Source of the DNA: JBQCEE01 sp051960575
Lineage (GTDB): Bacteria; Actinomycetota; Actinomycetes; Mycobacteriales; Jatrophihabitantaceae
Assembly (NCBI RefSeq): GCF_051960575.1
Contig: NZ_JBQCEE010000070.1
Location: 1-20,721 of the forward strand
Direction of reading: 5' to 3'
Length of the DNA: 20,721 nucleotides
Part shown: positions 16,522 to 20,721 of the stretch, in pieces
Layout: every line of letters starts with the position of its first letter
Numbering within the stretch: position 1 is the first letter of the stretch
Made by a program: the position numbers and the translations under genes
The notes under the pieces: generated by a model
The model's database searches: none
Told to the model about the DNA's origin: nothing
Seen by the model: only the letters and a program-made list of their open reading frames with translations

Positions 16522-16545
16522 AACAGGCGCGGCCCGACGCCTGTT
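16522..16545 (-). promoter_or_regulatory. Operator-like 8-8-8 inverted repeat before the monooxygenase gene
   Basis: AACAGGCG (16522-16529) and CGCCTGTT (16538-16545) are perfect inverse arms with an eight-base spacer. The element ends nine bases before the GTG of the monooxygenase gene. It may bind a dimeric regulator or fold in the 5' leader next to the ribosome-binding site. Confidence 0.45.
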
Positions 16546-16588
16546 CCGCCCGCGTCCCGCACAAGGCGGGTCACCGACGATCGACTGT

Positions 16589-16621
16589 CACCCGGCACCG
16601 ACCGGCACGCGGTGCCGGGTG
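16589..16621. repeat. Long hairpin in the divergent intergenic region
   Basis: CACCCGGCACCG (16589-16600) and CGGTGCCGGGTG (16610-16621) form a perfect 12-bp stem with a nine-base loop. Both flanking genes point away from it, so it is not an ordinary gene terminator. The rest of the 267-bp gap (16513-16779) holds a possible -10 box TACGGT at 16692-16697 on the plus strand and no convincing gene. Confidence 0.6.
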
Positions 16622-16779
16622 TGATGCCCGACACGGCGCGGCGGAAACGACCCGAGGGTCCGTGGTCGTGCGCTCGCACGGTTGCACCCTCTACGGTCGT
16701 TGCTGCAGTGAAGGTGCGCACTTGCCCGACATGACCCGGTCGCGGCGGTTCACCAGCGGTTTCGTCCGAGGGGGTTGAC

Positions 16780-18102
16780 GTGCATCAGCCGTCGTCCGAC
16801 GACCGCCGCACCCTGCAGGACATCGCCGCCTGGGTCGAGACGCGCCTGGACGAGCGGGGCGGGACACCGCACCCGGCCGGCGCGGAACCGCCGCCGCTGC
16901 CGCCGATCGGCGCCAGGGGCATCGGGACGCCGGCGGCCTGGCGGATCGTCCGTGACCAGCTGCTGCCGACCGCCTTCCCGACCGACCATCCCCGGTACCT
17001 GGGCTTCGTCGGGGGCGCGCCGGCCACGGCCGCGGTGCTCGCCGACGTCGCACTCTCCGCCGCCGCGGTGTTCGCGGGCAGCCAGCTCGAGGCCGGGGCC
17101 GTCGTCGCGGCCGAGCGGGCCGCCGTCGCCTGGCTCTGCGAGCTGGTCGGGCTCGGCCCGACCTCGTCCGGCACCTTCGTCAGCGGCGGTTCCATCGCCA
17201 CGTTGAGCGCCCTGGTGGCGGCCCGGCAGCGGTCGGGCGAGCGCAGCCGCGCCGACGTCATCGTCGCCGGGGCGACCGCGCACAGCTCGGTGCGGACGGC
17301 CGCGACCGTGATGGGGTGCGAGCTGGTGACGGCCGGCCGGGTCGACGAGCCGCTGACCGCCGCCGACCTCGACGCCGCCCTGGCCCCGCTCGACGCGGCG
17401 AACATCGTCGCCGTCGTCGCCACCGCGGGCGCGACCAACACCGGCGCGGTCGACCGCCTGGACGAGGTGGCCGCCCGCTGCCGGGCGGACGGCCTCTGGC
17501 TGCACGTCGACGCCGCGTACGGGGGCGCGGCCCTGCTCGCGCCGGCGGCCCGGCCGCTCTTCGCCGGCATCGAGCGCGCCGACTCGGTCACCATCGACCC
17601 CCACAAGTGGCTGTTCACGCCGTTCGACTGCGCGGCAGTCCTCTACCGCGACGGCTCGACGGCGAGCGCCGCACACCGCCAGCGCGCGCCCTACCTCGAG
17701 GCGATCAACCTCGACGGCGCGTACAACCCGTCGGACTTCGCGGTGCACCTGAGCCGCCGGGCCCGGGGCCTGCCGCTCTGGACGGCGCTCGTCGCGCACG
17801 GCACCCGCGCCTTCACCGACGCCGTCGAGCACTGCCTCGACCTGGCCCGGCACACCGTCGACCGCGTCGCCGCGGACGAGGTCGTCGAGGTCGTCGGCAC
17901 CCCCCACCTCTCGGTCGTGCTGCTGCGCCGTCGGGGGTGGTGCGACGCCGACTACCGGGCGTGGAGCGACCGGCTCCTCGCGTCCGGCACCGCCCTCGTC
18001 GTGCCGACCGTCGTCCGCGGCGACACGGTGCTGCGGCTGTGCTTCGTGAATCCGTTGACGACGCCGGGCGACATCGAGGCAATAATCAGCTCACTGCACT
18101 GA
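16780..18102 (+). CDS. PLP-dependent group II decarboxylase
   Basis: This is a 440-residue fold-type I PLP enzyme of the aromatic-L-amino-acid / glutamate / diaminobutyrate decarboxylase family. It shows YLGFVGG, the segment TSSGTFVSGGSIATLSAL, His168 (ATAHSS) expected to stack on the cofactor, Asp244 in HVDAAYGG that holds the pyridine nitrogen, and the Schiff-base Lys276 in TIDPHKWLFTPFD. It is somewhat shorter than the 470-480 residues common in the family. The GTG start at 16780 has GAGGGGG five bases upstream. The product would be an amine; the substrate is not decided. It stands alone on the plus strand. Confidence 0.92.
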   Translation: MHQPSSDDRRTLQDIAAWVETRLDERGGTPHPAGAEPPPLPPIGARGIGTPAAWRIVRDQLLPTAFPTDHPRYLGFVGGAPATAAVLADVALSAAAVFAGSQLEAGAVVAAERAAVAWLCELVGLGPTSSGTFVSGGSIATLSALVAARQRSGERSRADVIVAGATAHSSVRTAATVMGCELVTAGRVDEPLTAADLDAALAPLDAANIVAVVATAGATNTGAVDRLDEVAARCRADGLWLHVDAAYGGAALLAPAARPLFAGIERADSVTIDPHKWLFTPFDCAAVLYRDGSTASAAHRQRAPYLEAINLDGAYNPSDFAVHLSRRARGLPLWTALVAHGTRAFTDAVEHCLDLARHTVDRVAADEVVEVVGTPHLSVVLLRRRGWCDADYRAWSDRLLASGTALVVPTVVRGDTVLRLCFVNPLTTPGDIEAIISSLH

Positions 18103-18117
18103 CTCCGGCGGGCGCAC

Positions 18118-18150
18118 TGCAATCCAGAAAATTTGCCATATGCCTCAGAA
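18118..18150 (+). promoter_or_regulatory. A/T-rich patch, possible promoter of the GGDEF-EAL gene
   Basis: The bases from CAATCCAGAAAATTTGCCATATG form one of the few A/T-rich stretches here. It lies 70-100 bp before the preferred GTG start at 18221. No pair of -35 and -10 boxes stands out, so this is a location rather than a defined promoter. Confidence 0.3.
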
Positions 18151-18220
18151 TCCGACATCGTCCGCCGATCGGGGCAGGGACGAGTCGGTGGCGACGGCAC
18201 GTCCGAGCGGAGGTGACGCG

Positions 18221-20599
18221 GTGGAGCCGACGGGGGGCGCCTCCACGTCGCACGCGCGGCCGCTGCAGTCGGTGCTGCGGCTGGTCACCTGGGTGCTCAT
18301 CGCCGTCTCGGCGCTCGTCAACGAGCTCGTCAGCGCGATCAATCCCGGCGACAACGGCCAGACGGTGCCCGGCGTGCTGCTGGTGGCACAGTCGGCGTTC
18401 TTCCTGCTGCTGCTGGTGCGCCTCGGCCTGGCCCTGCGCAGCGAGCGCACGCGCCGGCCCGCCCGCGTCGCCCTGTTCTCGGCGATGGTGCTCTGGATGC
18501 TCGGGTCGGCGTCGGTGGCGTCGAGCTCGACCAAGGAGTTCCGCACCTTCCCCGCGCCCGGCGAACTGCTCTTCCTCGCCGCCTACGCCGGGTTCGCGGC
18601 GTACCTGCTGCTCGACGTCGACTGGCGCCGCCAGCGGGTGCCGGCGCGCTGGCTCGAGGTGCTGGTGATCTGTGGCGGCATCACCTGCGTGACCGCGCTC
18701 GTGGTGGCGGCACCCATCCAGACCGCGACCGGCGCGGTCGGGCTCCCCCTGTTCCTCGGCCTGCTCTACCCGCTGCTCGATCTCGGCCTCGCGGTGCTGG
18801 TCATCGCGCAGGAGATGTCACGGGTGCGCACCGACCACAGCGCCTCCCTGCAACTGGCCGCCGGCATGGTGGCCCTCGCCGCGGCCGACTCGGCGTTCTC
18901 GCTGCAGGTGGCGGCCGACCGCTACAAGTTCGGGCCGATCAGCGACGTGCTCTGGGGCGTCGCGCTCGCCTTCATCGTCGACGCCGCGTGCCGGCCCGCG
19001 AGGCTGGTGCGCACGTCGCCCCCGAGGCCGACCGGCGTGCGGCACATCGTCGTCGCCGCGGTCACGGCCATCGTCGTGCTGACCGTGCACCCCGCCCGCG
19101 CGGCCGAGTACTACGTCGTGCCGCCCGCCGTGCTCACGCTGCTGGCCGCCGGCGCCCGCATGATCCTGGCGATGCGGGAGGCCAACCGGGCCGCCGAGGC
19201 GTTCGCGCTGTCGCAGACCGACGACCTCACCCGGCTGCCGAACCGCCGCGCGGTGCGCGAGCGGCTGCTGACCGACATCACCGCCCGGCGCCCGCTCGCC
19301 CTCATGCTGCTCGACCTCGACGGCTTCAAGGAGGTCAACGACACCCTCGGCCACCACGCCGGCGACACCGTGCTGCGCTTCGTCGCCGCCCGGCTGATGG
19401 AGAGCACGCGGCACGACGCGATGATCGCCCGCCTGGGCGGCGACGAGTTCGCGGTCATCGTCCCGAGCACCGACGAGATCGAACTGCTCGAGATCGGACG
19501 CGCGGTGCTCGAGGAGCTCGAGCAGCCGGTGCTCGTCGACGGCATCGAGATCACGCCGTCCGGGTCGATCGGCATCGCCGTCCGCGACGAGCTCGACGCC
19601 ACCGAGGGCGACATCCTGCGCCGCGCCGACGTCGCGATGTACCAGGCCAAGACGGCGCGCTCGGGCGTCATGCTCTACGACGGCACCTTCGACGACTTCT
19701 CGCGCCCGCGCCTGCAGCTGGCCGAGGAGCTGCGCCGTGCGATCGCCGACGGCCAGATCGAGGTCTGGTACCAGCCGCAGATCGAGATCGCGACGCTGCA
19801 GGTGCGCTCGCTCGAGGCGCTGGTGCGGTGGGCGCACCCGGTCGACGGCATGCGCAGCCCCGCCACCTTCCTGCCGGCGGCACGCCGGGCGGGCCTCATG
19901 GGGGCGCTCAGCGAGCACGTCGCGTCCACCGCGGTGCAGCACCTGCGGGGCTGGCTCGCCGAGGGCCTCGACCTGCACGTCGCCATCAACTGCGCGCCGC
20001 CCGAACTGCTCAGCCACACCTTCCTGCCCCGGCTGTACTCGTCCCTGCAGACGGCCGGTGTGCCCGGTGACCGGGTCGTCCTCGAGGTCACCGAGGATTC
20101 GTTCCTCGCCGACCCGCACCACGCCCGCGAGATCCTGCTGCAGCTGCGCTCGCACGACATCCAGATCTCGATCGACGACTACGGCACCGGCTTCTCGTCG
20201 CTGGCCTACCTGCGCGACCTGCCGGTGCAGGAGATCAAGATCGACCGCTCGTTCGTCCAGGCGGCGGGCACCGACGAGCGCAGCCGCATGATCATCGCCT
20301 CGACCGTGCAGCTCGGCCACGCCCTGGACATGCGGGTGGTCGCCGAGGGCGCCGAGGACGAGGAGACGCTGGGCGTGCTGGCCGACCTCGACGTCGACTG
20401 CGTGCAGGGCTACCACCTCGCCCGGCCGATGCCGGCACGCGACATCGCGACGTGGATCAACGACTGGCAGACCACCGCCACCCTGTTCGCACGCGACGGG
20501 CTCGCGATCGGCACGCTCGGCGCCCCCGACCGCGACGACGCGCGGGTACCACGCAGCCGCGGCTCGTGGCGAGTAGTGCGACCGCACCGGGAGCACTGA
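18221..20599 (+). CDS. Membrane-bound diguanylate cyclase / phosphodiesterase (GGDEF-EAL)
   Basis: This 792-residue protein makes and/or degrades cyclic di-GMP. About residues 20-330 hold roughly eight hydrophobic helices, a membrane sensor I cannot assign. A GGDEF domain follows (DDLTRLPNRR, DLDGFKEVNDTLGHHAGD, intact signature GGDEF at 406-410), then an EAL domain with the EAL triplet at 532-534, INCAPPELL, EVTEDSF, DDYGTGFSS, EIKIDRSFV and VAEGAED. Both active sites look intact. I chose GTG 18221 because GGAGGT lies six bases upstream; an ATG at 18140 has no such site, and the 27 codons between have much weaker G/C third-position bias. A hairpin follows the stop. Confidence 0.94.
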   Translation: MEPTGGASTSHARPLQSVLRLVTWVLIAVSALVNELVSAINPGDNGQTVPGVLLVAQSAFFLLLLVRLGLALRSERTRRPARVALFSAMVLWMLGSASVASSSTKEFRTFPAPGELLFLAAYAGFAAYLLLDVDWRRQRVPARWLEVLVICGGITCVTALVVAAPIQTATGAVGLPLFLGLLYPLLDLGLAVLVIAQEMSRVRTDHSASLQLAAGMVALAAADSAFSLQVAADRYKFGPISDVLWGVALAFIVDAACRPARLVRTSPPRPTGVRHIVVAAVTAIVVLTVHPARAAEYYVVPPAVLTLLAAGARMILAMREANRAAEAFALSQTDDLTRLPNRRAVRERLLTDITARRPLALMLLDLDGFKEVNDTLGHHAGDTVLRFVAARLMESTRHDAMIARLGGDEFAVIVPSTDEIELLEIGRAVLEELEQPVLVDGIEITPSGSIGIAVRDELDATEGDILRRADVAMYQAKTARSGVMLYDGTFDDFSRPRLQLAEELRRAIADGQIEVWYQPQIEIATLQVRSLEALVRWAHPVDGMRSPATFLPAARRAGLMGALSEHVASTAVQHLRGWLAEGLDLHVAINCAPPELLSHTFLPRLYSSLQTAGVPGDRVVLEVTEDSFLADPHHAREILLQLRSHDIQISIDDYGTGFSSLAYLRDLPVQEIKIDRSFVQAAGTDERSRMIIASTVQLGHALDMRVVAEGAEDEETLGVLADLDVDCVQGYHLARPMPARDIATWINDWQTTATLFARDGLAIGTLGAPDRDDARVPRSRGSWRVVRPHREH

Positions 20600-20604
20600 T
20601 GCAT

Positions 20605-20625
20605 GGGTCAGATCGGCTCTGACCC
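20605..20625 (+). terminator. Hairpin after the GGDEF-EAL gene
   Basis: GGGTCAGA (20605-20612) and TCTGACCC (20618-20625) form an 8-bp stem with a five-base loop, five bases after the GGDEF-EAL stop. There is no T-run; it fits the actinobacterial terminator type. Confidence 0.6.
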
Positions 20626-20672
20626 CTGTGCACGAAGCGGGATGACGCACCCGAATCTTGTGATCGTCTCTT

Positions 20673-20709
20673 CACTGGACTTTCGCGCGCGGCCGAAAGG
20701 CCCTAATGT
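20673..20709 (+). promoter_or_regulatory. Possible promoter signals for a gene beyond the right edge
   Basis: This end of the window holds CTTTCG-N8-CGAAAG as an inverted repeat, GGCC-GAAA-GGCC as a tight hairpin (20691-20702) and TAATGT (20704-20709), a fair TAnnnT -10 box without a good -35. GCCGAAAG also resembles the -10 of flagellar/WhiG-type sigma factors (GCCGATAA), with TCAC 15 bases before it. The gene it would serve is not in the window. Confidence 0.3.
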
Positions 20710-20721
20710 CGCACCAGTAGC

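Noticed and set aside
16509..16721. 70-codon minus-strand frame upstream of the monooxygenase
   Set aside because: It overlaps the monooxygenase start and both inverted repeats, lacks a good ribosome-binding site and shows no domain.
16624..16734. 36-codon plus-strand frame starting MPDTARRKRPEG between the monooxygenase and decarboxylase genes
   Set aside because: No ribosome-binding site, ordinary composition and no feature beyond being open; too weak to list as a gene.
20685..20721. Possible c-di-GMP (GEMM) riboswitch because of a GAAA-loop hairpin near a c-di-GMP enzyme
   Set aside because: The conserved core bases after the GAAA hairpin (GGACGCAAAGC type) are absent and the window ends too soon.

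Overview
The window is chromosomal DNA of very high G+C content, with G or C at nearly every third codon position, GTG starts, stop/start overlaps of the ATGA, GTGA and TGATG type, a DUF664 DinB protein, a GAF-ANTAR regulator and the neighbourhood dnaX / small SRP RNA / tRNA-Ser. Together these point to an actinomycete (Actinomycetota); I cannot name the genus. I see no insertion sequence, phage, plasmid or CRISPR feature. No gene is visibly broken; dnaX is cut by the left edge.

Layout. (1) 1-1522: the 5' part of dnaX (minus strand), the SRP RNA gene upstream of it (minus) and tRNA-Ser(GGA) on the plus strand; the two RNA genes fire from divergent promoters about 60 bp apart. (2) 1535-8243: a long run of minus-strand genes. 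In transcription order these are a response regulator fused to a PP2C phosphatase, a CHASE3-like histidine kinase, two tandem 6-codon mini-ORFs, a single-domain response regulator, an MFS transporter, a universal stress protein, a small unknown protein and an alpha/beta hydrolase. A strong bidirectional hairpin closes the run against the tRNA gene. (3) 8235-11488: a second minus-strand run of DinB/DUF664 protein, PAP2-diacylglycerol-kinase fusion, PAP2 phosphatase and MarR regulator, joined by 1-4 nt overlaps or a 7 nt gap. (4) 11585-14764, plus strand: a GAF-ANTAR RNA-binding regulator, then an SDR dehydrogenase overlapping an acyl-CoA ligase. (5) 14838-16512, minus strand: a luciferase-like flavin monooxygenase and a nitroreductase. 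(6) 16780-20599, plus strand: a PLP-dependent decarboxylase and a membrane GGDEF-EAL protein, then a hairpin and possible control signals for a gene beyond the window.

Themes. Much of the window is signal transduction: phosphorelay with PP2C output, ANTAR antitermination, c-di-GMP turnover and MarR. It is mixed with lipid-head-group enzymes and redox or acyl-CoA metabolism. I found no gene set that amounts to a clearly new system. The most unusual points are at the level of translation and RNA. Between the kinase and its response regulator lies a 17-nt tandem duplication that forms a chain of ATGA-coupled mini-ORFs. Just upstream of the transporter is a 9-bp hairpin with an ANTAR-like six-base loop (A1, G4) that buries the ribosome-binding site, in a window that also encodes an ANTAR protein.
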